Source: CAYOLL01 sp964404765 [NCBI: uncultured Gemmatimonadota bacterium] (lineage in GTDB: Bacteria; 4572-55). From it: 32,069 bases of DNA. The number at the start of each line of letters is the position of its first letter. Position 1 is the first letter of the stretch. Location of the stretch: contig CAYOLL010000065.1 of assembly GCA_964404765.1 (NCBI GenBank), positions 1 to 32,069 on the forward strand, given 5' to 3'. The notes below the pieces were generated by a model. It made no database searches, had not been told where the DNA came from, and worked only from the letters and a program-made list of their open reading frames with translations. The position numbers and the translations under genes are program-made. Below, in pieces: positions 1 to 7,782 of the stretch.

Positions 1-41
1 GTGGCGATCAGGCACAATTTAAAAAGATACTTGAAAATTAG
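1..41 (+). CDS. possible 3' end of a gene entering from the left
   Basis: Reading from base 3, the frame encodes GDQAQFKKILEN and then stops at TAG (39-41). The residues are a plausible helical protein C-terminus, and the following 300 bases hold no gene, which fits a gene end here. A second frame starting at base 1 stays open to 129 but reads less like protein. Only a dozen residues are visible, so neither identity nor reality can be established. Confidence 0.2.
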   Translation, partial: GDQAQFKKILEN

Positions 42-374
42 CGAACGTGAGGTTGAAATCCGCATGTTTTGTACACTGAAGCCTTCATACGCCTTAGGTT
101 TCCCCTATCTTTCACAACCGGAAGCGTGAAAAAGACTAATTTTACTAATTTTACTTCTAACCGTCGGAAATTGTCAACAGAAATTCCGTGCCCGAATAAA
201 AACTGTTTGCTTATTGCAAAAGAATAAGCAGACACTCTTGACGGCAATTCAGGCTAGCCCCATTTTCTCCGCATTCTCCTAAATGTTTAGAAGGTATCCC
301 TTCAATCTATTGCCAAAAACGCGAGCAGTATTACGCTACCTTTTCCTTATATTTTAATGTATTACAATTTTTAC
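42..374. other. AT-rich intergenic stretch without a recognised gene
   Basis: I see no convincing gene here. A 69-codon minus-strand frame (38-247) lacks a ribosome binding site and recognisable protein character. A short tandem repeat of about nine bases (actaatttt-like) lies around 135-155. The stretch ends at the promoter for the downstream lipoprotein gene. Confidence 0.5.
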
Positions 375-403
375 TTGACAGTTTACTTTAAGCCAGCTAT
401 ACT
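375..403 (+). promoter_or_regulatory. sigma-70 type promoter upstream of the lipoprotein gene
   Basis: A perfect -35 box TTGACA (375-380) and a -10 box TATACT (398-403) are separated by 17 bases, the optimal spacing. Transcription would start near 410 and leave an untranslated leader of about 125 bases before the ATG at 538. The same box pair occurs at 2128-2155, which strengthens the idea that this host uses a standard housekeeping consensus. Confidence 0.7.
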
Positions 404-537
404 CAATTTTGTGCATTGATCCACAAACTTTACATCGCTAAGCGAAACAAAATTCTTGCGCCTATGGCAAGAATGTGATATTCTTACTATTTGTGAGCAT
501 GTAAGTATTTGTCCAACATTGCATAGAATTTGAAATC

Positions 538-1062
538 ATGCGACATTCCATTTTGCTCATTGTCATCGGAATTGCCGGTTTGTCCGGTTCATGCTCAAAC
601 CCATTTTACCCGGAAATGGAAAACGGTGGCTTGGATGCCGGTCAGTTTTCGACTGAAAATGCGGCGCTGAGAAGCTACGAGCTTGCCTATACAACAAAAG
701 ACCTGGATTTATATGAACAATGCCTGGCGGATGATTTCACCTTTGTTTTTAATCCGGAAGATCGAATTTTTCTGGAAGAAATGGGCATTAAGGAAGCTTT
801 TTGGGGCAAAACGGAAGAGATTCGGAATGTAAAGAACATTTTCCAAGACGCCGAAACAATTACTTTGAGCATGATTTCGACCCGTCCGGTTGATATTAGT
901 GGAAATGGCACCGCCTATATGTTCCGACAAACCATTAACTTAACCGTTACTTTAACCGGGCAGATTTACACGGTTTACGGGGAAGCGCTTTTTACGGTTA
1001 AAAAGATTGACTTAGATCATTGGAAAATCGTGCAGATTACAGATTTAACGCGAGGTTCCTGA
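538..1062 (+). CDS. putative lipoprotein with NTF2/SnoaL-like fold
   Basis: The 174-residue product starts with a short basic end and a hydrophobic stretch (residues 4-16), followed by L-S-G-S-C19. This is a loose lipobox, so C19 is the probable lipidation site and the mature protein would be tethered to an envelope membrane. The rest alternates aromatic and acidic residues, including a YTTKDLDLYEQCLADDFTF segment typical of the start of NTF2/SnoaL-like alpha+beta cones. No catalytic set is evident and the function is unknown. The ATG at 538 has no clear Shine-Dalgarno sequence. The stop codon directly abuts the GTG start of the next gene, suggesting translational coupling. Transcription probably starts from the promoter at 375-403. 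The fold call rests on general pattern only. Confidence 0.7.
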   Translation: MRHSILLIVIGIAGLSGSCSNPFYPEMENGGLDAGQFSTENAALRSYELAYTTKDLDLYEQCLADDFTFVFNPEDRIFLEEMGIKEAFWGKTEEIRNVKNIFQDAETITLSMISTRPVDISGNGTAYMFRQTINLTVTLTGQIYTVYGEALFTVKKIDLDHWKIVQITDLTRGS

Positions 1063-1407
1063 GTGCGAAAGCTGCTCTTAAAGTGGATTATCAGCGCCGT
1101 CACCGTTCTTTTGGTGGCGTGGTTGTATCCGGGAATTCATGTTGCGAATGCTTTTGTGGCTCTTGCCGTGGCTTTTACCTTAGGATGCGCTAACAGTTTG
1201 TTGCGACCCTTACTAATTTTGTTGACATTACCAATAAATATTTTAAGTTTAGGTTTGTTTACCTTTGTTATTAACGGCTTTCTATTGTGGCTAACCGCTT
1301 GGGTAATTCCGGGCTTTGCCGTTCGGGGTTTTTTTGCGGCCATTATTAGTTCGATTCTGATTAGCTTAATTAGCGTTATTTTGGGTTGGGTGGTGGATCA
1401 TGATTGA
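1063..1407 (+). CDS. YvlD/phage-holin-4-like family small membrane protein
   Basis: A 114-residue integral membrane protein with four hydrophobic helices (about 5-22, 27-47, 51-76 and 85-110). The internal pattern NSLLRPLLILLTLPINILSL followed by a segment ending in FAVRGF is typical of the YvlD / phage holin family 4 (formerly DUF360) proteins, whose role is unknown but often linked to envelope stress loci. The start is GTG, placed immediately after the TGA of the lipoprotein gene, with a GAGGT-type ribosome binding site inside that gene's end. It overlaps the next gene by eight bases. The arrangement suggests a three-gene envelope operon. Confidence 0.85.
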   Translation: MRKLLLKWIISAVTVLLVAWLYPGIHVANAFVALAVAFTLGCANSLLRPLLILLTLPINILSLGLFTFVINGFLLWLTAWVIPGFAVRGFFAAIISSILISLISVILGWVVDHD

Positions 1408-2107
1408 TTTCATTAAGGCAAACGTGACCCTGAAGTTTATGATTGTAGCCCTCAGCAGCGCTTTTTTTGCCACATCGGGATTGGCGAAAGAGCGAATTGA
1501 CAAAACGGCAAGCGGGCGCATTGTTTTTACAAATATACCAACTTCGCCAGTGCTATCGCTCAATAAAGCGCCCGCCACATCCGGACAAGCAGTTAAAACT
1601 ACCCAAATTACACAAAAGTCCATAAATAAGACTTTAACCATTACTGCCGAACAACGCAAACTTTATTCCGAATCGATTCAAAAAGCCGCGACGACTTATA
1701 GTCTTGACCCGGATTTAATCCGGGCGGTTATTCGAATCGAATCCAATTTTAATCCGAAAGCAAAATCAAATAAAAATGCCGCTGGTCTGATGCAGCTTAT
1801 CCCAGGTACAGCTCAGCTAATGGGCGTCAAAAATGTGTTTGATCCCGATCAGAACATTATGGGCGGTTCCCGATATTTACGAGAAATGCTTAATATTTTT
1901 GGCGGCAATTTAAAATTGGCATTAGCTGCTTATAATGCCGGGCCTAAGGCAGTTTCCAAGCACGGCGGTGTGCCGCCCTATGCGGAGACACAGGCGTATG
2001 TCGCCTTAATAAACGGTTTGTATAAGGGCGATTTAACTGAAGCTGTAAAATATTTGGCTTTTTTAGATGATAACGGGACACTGACCTTTACCAATCTGAG
2101 TGACTAA
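1400..2107 (+). CDS. lytic transglycosylase, SLT family
   Basis: A 235-residue exported murein lyase that would cleave MurNAc-GlcNAc bonds in the periplasm with formation of 1,6-anhydro ends. An N-terminal hydrophobic segment (about 11-27) acts as signal or anchor. The SLT (goose-lysozyme-like) domain spans about 85-205 with the catalytic glutamate E114 in RIESNFNPK, the GLMQLIP motif (129-135) and AAYNAGP (176-182). A DUF4124-like strand, SGRIVFTN, lies at 38-45, and a second version, NGTLTFTN, lies at 225-232 at the very C-terminus, so the catalytic domain is bracketed by two similar strands. The start overlaps the end of the YvlD-like gene by eight bases, indicating coupling. The call is firm; the physiological role is not known. 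Confidence 0.92.
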   Translation: MIDFIKANVTLKFMIVALSSAFFATSGLAKERIDKTASGRIVFTNIPTSPVLSLNKAPATSGQAVKTTQITQKSINKTLTITAEQRKLYSESIQKAATTYSLDPDLIRAVIRIESNFNPKAKSNKNAAGLMQLIPGTAQLMGVKNVFDPDQNIMGGSRYLREMLNIFGGNLKLALAAYNAGPKAVSKHGGVPPYAETQAYVALINGLYKGDLTEAVKYLAFLDDNGTLTFTNLSD

Positions 2108-2127
2108 GAAGGCGCGTACAAATCTGC

Positions 2128-2155
2128 TTGACAATTGGTAGGGAAGTGTTATACT
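2128..2155 (+). promoter_or_regulatory. sigma-70 type promoter of the sensory operon
   Basis: TTGACA (2128-2133) and TATACT (2150-2155) are separated by 16 bases. The site lies in the 146-base gap between the transglycosylase and the PATAN-like gene and would give a leader of about 90 bases. With the terminator at 5754-5797 it delimits a three-gene transcription unit. Confidence 0.7.
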
Positions 2156-2253
2156 TAAAAGATAAGTTTATTCAAAAAACGGGCGCAATTAACATCGCCT
2201 GACGCTTAAATTTTAAAGCAGTCAGGCTAAACTGTTAGACCGAGGGACACACT

Positions 2254-3105
2254 ATGATCTTTCCTCCAGGGGAGATCCTTCACTCGAATTTATTTACATC
2301 CTACCTTAACATCAATGAGCTTATCTCAAATTTAACCGGGGATAAGTTTACCGGTTATATTGAAGTTAAGTTTTGGGATTATCGGGGCTTTATTTTCTTC
2401 GATTCCGGCAATCCGATCAATGCTCTGGAAGAAATTGGTGGCGATAATGTAACCGGTTGGAAGACCGGCAAGCAGGCGCATTCCAGCATTATTAACAAAT
2501 CGCGTGATAAAGACGGCGAAGTCAGTGTACATTTGATCGAAGATGACAAGTTGATTACGTTGGCCAGCGTCGTCAATCGCAAAGTTTTACATGAAGACCT
2601 GACCACCGATTATGTCAAGCTGGAAAAACTCATTGAAAAGTTAGTCCAGGAAGAACCTTCCGGTTATATCGACATCAAAATTAATAAGAACAAGGGCAAG
2701 GGCGTTATCTTTTTTGGCGAAGGAGATATACAAGATTCGATTCTCGAAGAAGGTAAAGCACAGCCTATGCACGGCGAAGAAGCCCTTGTAAAAATTCTTG
2801 ATTTGTGCGAAACAAACGGCGCTGTTTTCAACGTCTACAAAACGGATATGATGGCCACTTCGGCCACCATAGTCACCGAGCCCATCGCAGGCGCCTTTTT
2901 TGACGGCTTGATTCAAGAACTCACAACCCTTATGGGCCCAATGGCCGGGATGATTATTGACGAGGTCGTCGAAGGTTTCGGTGAATCTCGCAATACGTTT
3001 CCAAAAACACGTGCGGATGAGTTAATTGACAAGGTCGCCAAAGAAATTGGCGATGCCGGTCAGCAGAAACAGTTTGTTACAAAAGTGAGCAAAATTCCTC
3101 GCTAA
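2254..3105 (+). CDS. tandem PATAN/DUF4388-like domain protein
   Basis: A 283-residue soluble protein without signal or membrane segments. Two similar units are visible: FTGYIEVKFWDYRGFIFFDSG with NALEE (about 32-62) and PSGYIDIKINKNKGKGVIFF with DSILEE (about 135-168). The pattern (S/T)GYI-x-(I/V)K ... GxIFF-x-x-G is that of PATAN/DUF4388 domains found in bacterial signalling proteins near receivers, kinases and roadblock GTPase regulators. The C-terminal 65 residues (LTTLMGPMAGMIIDEVVEG...) resemble the small helical domain that closes several DUF4388 proteins. A GAGGGA ribosome binding site precedes the ATG by seven bases. It is the first gene of a unit with a periplasmic binding protein and a Cache-HAMP sensor, so it may be the cytoplasmic partner of that sensor; this is inference. 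Confidence 0.7.
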   Translation: MIFPPGEILHSNLFTSYLNINELISNLTGDKFTGYIEVKFWDYRGFIFFDSGNPINALEEIGGDNVTGWKTGKQAHSSIINKSRDKDGEVSVHLIEDDKLITLASVVNRKVLHEDLTTDYVKLEKLIEKLVQEEPSGYIDIKINKNKGKGVIFFGEGDIQDSILEEGKAQPMHGEEALVKILDLCETNGAVFNVYKTDMMATSATIVTEPIAGAFFDGLIQELTTLMGPMAGMIIDEVVEGFGESRNTFPKTRADELIDKVAKEIGDAGQQKQFVTKVSKIPR

Positions 3106-3121
3106 AGGAGCTTCAGAGAAA

Positions 3122-4165
3122 ATGATGCGCGTATATCGCTTTAAAGCCCTCATAAGTCTTGCAATTCTTACATTCGTTCTCACGATATCTGCAAGCAATA
3201 GTGACGCTAAGCCATCCGGCAAAATTAAGCTGTTTACATCTATTCCACAAAAAATCATTGATGACATCTTAAAAGCATTTGCCGTAGAAAATGGAGACGT
3301 TCAGGTTGAAATTTTTCAACGTAGTGGCTCGGGTGTTAAATCGCAAATAGAACTAGAGTTAGGTTCTCCGGACGGGCTTTCCGCCGATTTAATCTGGATT
3401 TCTGACCCGGTCTATTTGATTGACTTGAAGCGGGCCAATGTTCTTTCAACGTATAAAAGTCCGGAAGACGGCAGTATTTTATTAGGCAAAGATGCCAACA
3501 ACAGTTATTATGGCGCACGTTTGATTACCGTTGTAATTACTTATAGTACGGATCGTGTTTTTGGTGATGATATTCCAGTGTCTTGGAATGATTTGTTAAG
3601 CCCGCGTTTTAAAGACAAAATTGCTTTTCCAGACCCACTTAAGTCCGATACATCAACCGATGCTTTAGCGGCGCTCAAAGACAAATTCGGATGGGAATAC
3701 TTTGAAAAGCTGTTTGAAAACGGTTTAAAAGTTGTTGACAACAACGCGGATGTTGCGACTGCGATTCTTGAAGGCAAATACGATGTTGGAATCACGCTGG
3801 ATTATATGGTGCGTGAGAAGCGTGCCGGCGGCGGACCTCTTCAACTAGTCTACCCTAACGATGGATTTGTCGTTATTCCAAGCCCCATTGGTATCATCCG
3901 ATCCAGCCGTAATCCTGTTGCTGCCAAAGCCTTTATGGATTATATCTTATCCAAGCAAGGCCAGGAGCAAGTGGTAAAGTCAGGCAACTTCCTGCCAGTC
4001 CGATCCGATGTGTACCCACCGGAAGGCGCCCCGACAATAGACCGTGTGCAAGCCGAGCAGATTCCGGTTATTTGGGAAAACCTGAACACAGATCTGATTC
4101 GGATTCAAGGCCGCTATTTTGATATCATGAAGAAGTATAAATACTATACAGAACCAGAGGATTAG
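3122..4165 (+). CDS. ABC-type periplasmic binding protein, iron/AfuA-like family 1
   Basis: A 347-residue exported solute-binding protein. A signal peptide with hydrophobic core (about 10-25) ends near SNSDAK. The mature part follows the family-1 extracellular binding fold: KIKLFTSIPQKIIDDILKAF, then SADLIWISDP, TYSTDRVF, DALAALKDKFGWEYF and a late NPVAAKAFMDYILSKQGQE, as in ferric-ion and phosphonate-type binders (FbpA/AfuA). The ligand cannot be told. An AAAGGAG site overlapping the previous stop codon lies 11 bases before the ATG; a second ATG follows directly. No permease or ATPase gene is adjacent. The immediate downstream neighbour is a Cache-HAMP sensor, so the protein may present ligand to a receptor rather than to a transporter (inference). 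Confidence 0.88.
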   Translation: MMRVYRFKALISLAILTFVLTISASNSDAKPSGKIKLFTSIPQKIIDDILKAFAVENGDVQVEIFQRSGSGVKSQIELELGSPDGLSADLIWISDPVYLIDLKRANVLSTYKSPEDGSILLGKDANNSYYGARLITVVITYSTDRVFGDDIPVSWNDLLSPRFKDKIAFPDPLKSDTSTDALAALKDKFGWEYFEKLFENGLKVVDNNADVATAILEGKYDVGITLDYMVREKRAGGGPLQLVYPNDGFVVIPSPIGIIRSSRNPVAAKAFMDYILSKQGQEQVVKSGNFLPVRSDVYPPEGAPTIDRVQAEQIPVIWENLNTDLIRIQGRYFDIMKKYKYYTEPED

Positions 4166-4211
4166 TCGTTAACTATTTGGGCATTATAGGCTGCAAAAAA
4201 GGAGTGAGAGT

Positions 4212-5711
4212 TTGGCTGCGCTAGAACAATTCATGTCGAAAGTGGAGAAATACATTCCCAAATTTGGTATTTTGGGAAAAGTACTAAGCTCATTTCTTTC
4301 CTTAGCGATTATTCCACTTGTCATTTTGGGATTCTTATCGATCCAAGGCATTGCTCGAATCGGTGATAAGGCCGTCGACGACTCAAAAAGCAGTTTAGAT
4401 AAAAAATCGGCAGATGCCATTCAAGTCCGAGCAATTGATTTAGCACATCGCGTTGCCGGATTTCTTAAAGAGCGTGAGGCTGATTTACAAACTGTTGCGC
4501 TTTTACCACGAACACCCAATGCCTATTTGGACTTTTCCATATCCAAGCAGGCTGATGTATGGAAAGCCAGCGTAACTGCAGGTGGCGTACGCGAGGCTCG
4601 AAATATGCGTCCTTTGTATAAAGAAATTGCATTTATTGATGTTCAGGGTAATGAAATCGTCAAAGTTTCCAACGATAAAGTTTCGCCCCCGGAAAAGCTT
4701 TTTAATGTGAGCGATCCCCGCAATACGCGCTATAAATCGGAAACTTATTTTGCTGAAACCATAAACCGAGCACGAAATAGTATCTACGTTTCGCATGTCA
4801 CCGGCTTTTATGTTAATAAGTATGAAGTTCTTGGGGATTCAAGCCGGGTTATTGACAACCCGGGCGGCAAACGCTTTCAAGGCGTAGTTCGTTTTGCCAA
4901 GCAGGTGTATGATAACAACGAGCTAATCGGAATTGTTGTCTTGGCCTTAGATCATACCCATCTAATGGAATTTACGGATCACGTCACGCCGGTAGCGTCC
5001 ACAACCGATCCTTATGTTTACGCGGTTGACGACACCAAAGGCAATGAAGCCTATATGGTGGATAATGAAAGCTGGGTAATCAGCCATACCCGTGATTGGA
5101 TGATTCGCGGGGTCAGCCCTCGTTTAGCGGATTTGGGTAAACCCTTGGAACCGGCTACCGAGGCGACACATATTGAGAATCACTTTCTAAGCAAACCGGT
5201 TCAGTTGGACAAAGTGGGTTTTATGGAGTTTTTGCGCGATATTTCAGAAATTCCGGCCAAAGCTGCGACGGGCAAGCCAGGCGAAAAATGGTATCATTGG
5301 AGCGGTCGGTATAGCTACGTGGCCTATGCGCCGATTCCGTATTACAGTTCGGACTATCCGATGCCGCAAGGTTTTGGCTGGATTGGTATTACAGCAGATG
5401 CGACCACATTCCACGATGCCGCTAAACGAACAGCATCCGTCATTCGGGATGAACAGCTTTCCATTGTGACTAAAACGATCATCATTATTTCATTTTCCAT
5501 GATCATAGTATTTGCAGCAGCTTTATGGCTGGCTCGTAGTATTACGAAACCGGTTATTCGGCTGACGGATCTGGCAAACCGTATTAGTATGGGTGACCTG
5601 GGCTTGAAAATTGATGTGAAATCCGGTGATGAAATCGGCGCCTTGTCCGAATCCATTAGCCGATTGGCGATTAGTCTGCAAGCAGCCATGAAGCGACTTA
5701 GCCGGCGATAG
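4212..5711 (+). CDS. Cache-HAMP membrane sensor lacking an output domain
   Basis: A 499-residue protein with a first membrane helix at about 23-45, a long periplasmic region (about 55-420) of double-Cache type as in chemoreceptors and kinases, a second helix (about 422-442) and a HAMP domain (SITKPVIRLTDLANRISMGD..., about 444-495). It then ends in KRLSRR without a kinase, cyclase or methyl-accepting domain. The stop is followed 40 bases later by a good terminator, so this is probably the natural end rather than a recent truncation. The start codon is TTG at 4212, chosen because AAAAAAGGAG (4195-4204) sits seven bases upstream. It probably signals through another protein, the PATAN-like product being the obvious candidate (inference). 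Confidence 0.85.
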   Translation: MAALEQFMSKVEKYIPKFGILGKVLSSFLSLAIIPLVILGFLSIQGIARIGDKAVDDSKSSLDKKSADAIQVRAIDLAHRVAGFLKEREADLQTVALLPRTPNAYLDFSISKQADVWKASVTAGGVREARNMRPLYKEIAFIDVQGNEIVKVSNDKVSPPEKLFNVSDPRNTRYKSETYFAETINRARNSIYVSHVTGFYVNKYEVLGDSSRVIDNPGGKRFQGVVRFAKQVYDNNELIGIVVLALDHTHLMEFTDHVTPVASTTDPYVYAVDDTKGNEAYMVDNESWVISHTRDWMIRGVSPRLADLGKPLEPATEATHIENHFLSKPVQLDKVGFMEFLRDISEIPAKAATGKPGEKWYHWSGRYSYVAYAPIPYYSSDYPMPQGFGWIGITADATTFHDAAKRTASVIRDEQLSIVTKTIIIISFSMIIVFAAALWLARSITKPVIRLTDLANRISMGDLGLKIDVKSGDEIGALSESISRLAISLQAAMKRLSRR

Positions 5712-5753
5712 ATTACATCGTTGGGTAAATTTTTAAGACCTTGATAATAAAAT

Positions 5754-5797
5754 ATAAGACCTTGTAACTTTCGCTGGTTACAAGGTCTTATTCTTTT
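5754..5797 (+). terminator. rho-independent terminator of the sensory operon
   Basis: A perfect 15-bp stem is formed by 5754-5768 (ATAAGACCTTGTAAC) and 5777-5791, with an eight-base loop, followed by TTCTTTT. A partial extra copy of the arm, TAAGACCTTG, lies just upstream at about 5734-5743. The hairpin ends the 2254-5711 unit. Confidence 0.85.
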
Positions 5798-5821
5798 GCG
5801 GATTGTAATCAAGCATTAAGG

Positions 5822-5918
5822 CTTATAAAATTACATCCTAACATTTGTGCTGTCCGCGAGAACCTTAACCGCAAAGTTTATCGCAGAGTTTTGCGGAGTT
5901 TTCTTTGCGTAACTCCGC
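5822..5918. repeat. dispersed intergenic repeat, copy 1, with a short hairpin
   Basis: Bases 5822-5889 resemble 13586-13652 in the same orientation. Both begin CTTATAAAATT, share GCGAGAA, then ACCGCAAAGTT and end TTATCGCAGAGT; the second copy has an extra CACCAGGT. Directly after copy 1 an eight-base inverted repeat GCGGAGTT/AACTCCGC lies at 5893-5900 and 5911-5918. Such 'ACCGCAAAG...CGCAGAG' sequences look like an intergenic repeat family; no coding capacity is seen. Confidence 0.6.
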
Positions 5919-5970
5919 GTGATACTTTGCGAATCTTTGCAGTTAAAAATTGCGGTTTCCCGCGTTATGG

Positions 5971-6879
5971 ATGTATAAATTTGATAAGTTTGTGGAAAGG
6001 CGTTATACTTCGAAGGGAGAACTTGTGACACGATTACTGACCTATATCGGCTTAATTCTGGGCGCAATCATCGTCTTATTTCCCCTTTTTTGGATGGTAT
6101 CGGTTGCCTTCAAACCGCCGGCGGAGGTTTTTGACACGACGTTATTCCCCAAAACACCCACGCTTAAAAATATGCAGGATGTTCTGTTCAAGTATAAATT
6201 CCTGCGCTTTTTCGGCAACAGCTTGTTTGTTGCCGGCGTTTCGGCGGCGCTGACTACTTTTTTTGCCACTATGGCCGCCTATGCCTTTGCCAAAAAAAAC
6301 TTCTTTGGCAAAGAACAGCTTTACTCTCTCTTGCTGGCTTCGATGATGGTGCCGGGCCTAATGTATATGGTGCCGCAATTTGCGCTGGTTTATCAGATCG
6401 GCGAAATTGAATTTTTGGGGATCGGGCACATTTTAAAACGATTGCAGTTGATGGGAATTGATACTTATGGCGCGATGATTGTCCCGCATCTGTCAAATGT
6501 TTTCGGCCTGTTCATGATGCGCCAATTTTTAAGCACTGTGCCCGACTCTCTAATTGAATCCGCAAGTCTAGACGGCGCTTCAGAATGGACCATTTTTTCG
6601 AAGATTATTGTGCCGCTTTCCCTGCCGATTATTGCCACACTGTTTCTGCTGTCCTTCCAATTTCACTGGTCAAATTTTTTATGGCAGTTGGTTGTTACCG
6701 GCAGTGAAAGTCATTACACTGTTCCGGTTGGTTTGGCGATGTTTAAGAACCAGCATGAGGAAATGTGGAATCTCAAGATGGCCGCATCATGCATCTCCAT
6801 CCTGCCTATCGCCCTTATTTTTATTATCGCACAGCGGTTTTTTATTGAAGGAATGACAGGCGGGGCTGTCAAAGAGTAG
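5971..6879 (+). CDS. orphan carbohydrate-type ABC transporter permease, MalG-like
   Basis: An inner-membrane permease with six hydrophobic segments. The cytoplasmic EAA loop is clear: ESASLDGASEWTIFSKIIVP, in which the ATPase subunit would dock. Family members form a heterodimer with a MalF-type subunit, but neither that, an ATPase nor a sugar-binding protein is encoded nearby, so this gene is either an orphan or works with distant partners. The start is uncertain. ATG 5971 gives about 302 residues with a basic N-terminus but no Shine-Dalgarno. GTG 6025 has GAAGGGAGA five bases upstream and gives a typical MalG N-terminus. TTG 5950 is unlikely. It is transcribed toward the oppositely oriented gene at 7175-7630. 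Confidence 0.88.
   Translation: MYKFDKFVERRYTSKGELVTRLLTYIGLILGAIIVLFPLFWMVSVAFKPPAEVFDTTLFPKTPTLKNMQDVLFKYKFLRFFGNSLFVAGVSAALTTFFATMAAYAFAKKNFFGKEQLYSLLLASMMVPGLMYMVPQFALVYQIGEIEFLGIGHILKRLQLMGIDTYGAMIVPHLSNVFGLFMMRQFLSTVPDSLIESASLDGASEWTIFSKIIVPLSLPIIATLFLLSFQFHWSNFLWQLVVTGSESHYTVPVGLAMFKNQHEEMWNLKMAASCISILPIALIFIIAQRFFIEGMTGGAVKE
5981..6009 (+). promoter_or_regulatory. promoter-like boxes overlapping the permease start
   Basis: TTGATA (5981-5986) and TATACT (6004-6009) are 17 bases apart. Transcripts would begin near 6016 with a very short leader carrying GGGAG before the GTG at 6025. If used, this favours GTG 6025 as the permease start. The boxes lie within the longer reading frame and may be chance. 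Confidence 0.3.
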
Positions 6880-6920
6880 CTATGGCAAGTTATACTCGTA
6901 AAAGGTTGATTTTTGCACAA

Positions 6921-7001
6921 AAGACCCTTAGGGTTTACTCTACGACGATCCAGCAAATTTGCGGGTTTTCACCAATTTTGGACAGCAAACCCTAAGGGTC
7001 T
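6921..7001. repeat. 15-bp inverted repeat around a 49-base centre
   Basis: AGACCCTTAGGGTTT (6922-6936) and its exact reverse complement (6987-7001) face each other downstream of the permease gene. The same arm recurs at 30866-30880, with a shorter reverse copy at 30820-30830, so it is a dispersed palindromic motif rather than a one-off hairpin. It could terminate transcription weakly; no T-tract follows. Confidence 0.65.
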
Positions 7002-7061
7002 GGAAATGCAACTTCTAACCCTTAATCAGGATATATCAAAACTAGTGTTACCAGGCCTAAA

Positions 7062-7142
7062 TTCGTGTGACTTTTAGACTTCGTTCAGCCATGCCAGATA
7101 CCCACTTTCTTGGAGAAAGTGGGTATCTAAAGTTCACACGAA
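7062..7142. terminator. nested hairpin between convergent genes
   Basis: An inner perfect 15-bp stem with a three-base loop (7096-7110 with 7114-7128, AGATACCCACTTTCT) is enclosed by outer arms 7062-7074 and 7129-7142 (TTCGTGTGA-CTTT against AAAGTTCACACGAA, one base missing). It sits 33 bases past the end of the minus-strand gene at 7175 and also follows the plus-strand permease gene, so a bidirectional terminator is the simplest reading. Confidence 0.55.
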
Positions 7143-7174
7143 CTGCAATTTGGATTTCTGCGGCTAAATTTGCG

Positions 7175-7630
7175 TCAGCGCCTGTTGTTTATGGCTCGTG
7201 CCATCAGTCCCGCCCCGCCAAAAATCATCCCAAACATCAAAATACCCTGGAATAGCGTAATCGGCATAAAGGAAATGCGCAGTCCCATCAGAATGCCAAG
7301 GATGATAATGCCCAGTCCAAAAACCGAAAGCAGCCAGCCTGCGGGCGATTTTTCGTTGTAGCAAAGGACGCCAATCCCGATCAGTAGCGGGAGCAGCACC
7401 ACGCCAAACGGTGGTGTAAAGCCCAGCAAATTGCCCAGCGTAAAGCCGGAATAAAGGACGGTATTTTGTGTCACCATAAAAATACCGCCGGCAAATAAGG
7501 CAAACCCTAATAACAATGTACCAAAACCTGGTTTTTCGCTAGAAATAGGCGCCGGTGAACGTGCGCCGCTCTCATCGGCTTGTATCTTATCTTGCAAGCG
7601 CTTTAGACGCTCCTCAGCAGATTCGCTCAT
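7175..7630 (-). CDS. small membrane protein of unknown function
   Basis: The product has 151 residues from ATG 7630, which is preceded by a strong AAAGGGAGGA site; the frame stays open for 15 further codons upstream but without a better signal. The N-terminal 35 residues are charged and helical (SESAEERLKRLQDKIQADES), a possible short coiled coil on the cytoplasmic side. Three or four hydrophobic segments follow (GFGTLLLGFALFAGGIFMVT; GVVLLPLLIGIGVLCY; SVFGLGIIILGILMGL; a last one ending MFGGAGLMARAI). I do not recognise the family. It lies downstream of the glycosyltransferase genes on the same strand, separated by 152 bases, and may be a separate unit. Confidence 0.75.
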   Translation of the reverse strand: MSESAEERLKRLQDKIQADESGARSPAPISSEKPGFGTLLLGFALFAGGIFMVTQNTVLYSGFTLGNLLGFTPPFGVVLLPLLIGIGVLCYNEKSPAGWLLSVFGLGIIILGILMGLRISFMPITLFQGILMFGMIFGGAGLMARAINNRR

Positions 7631-7782
7631 AAGTCCTCCCTTTACGATTTCGGGTTTGGGAATGCAGCTTGGCAATCCATTTCAAAATACGGAGCAGCAA
7701 AATTCATTTTGCAAGTTAGCGCTCAAACGTGATAAAGACCAAGCGCAAAATTAAATTTTTGCACGCATCTCTAAATCGTTAA

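Noticed and set aside
38-247. 69-codon minus-strand frame in the left AT-rich region
   Set aside because: No ribosome binding site, odd composition and no recognisable domain.
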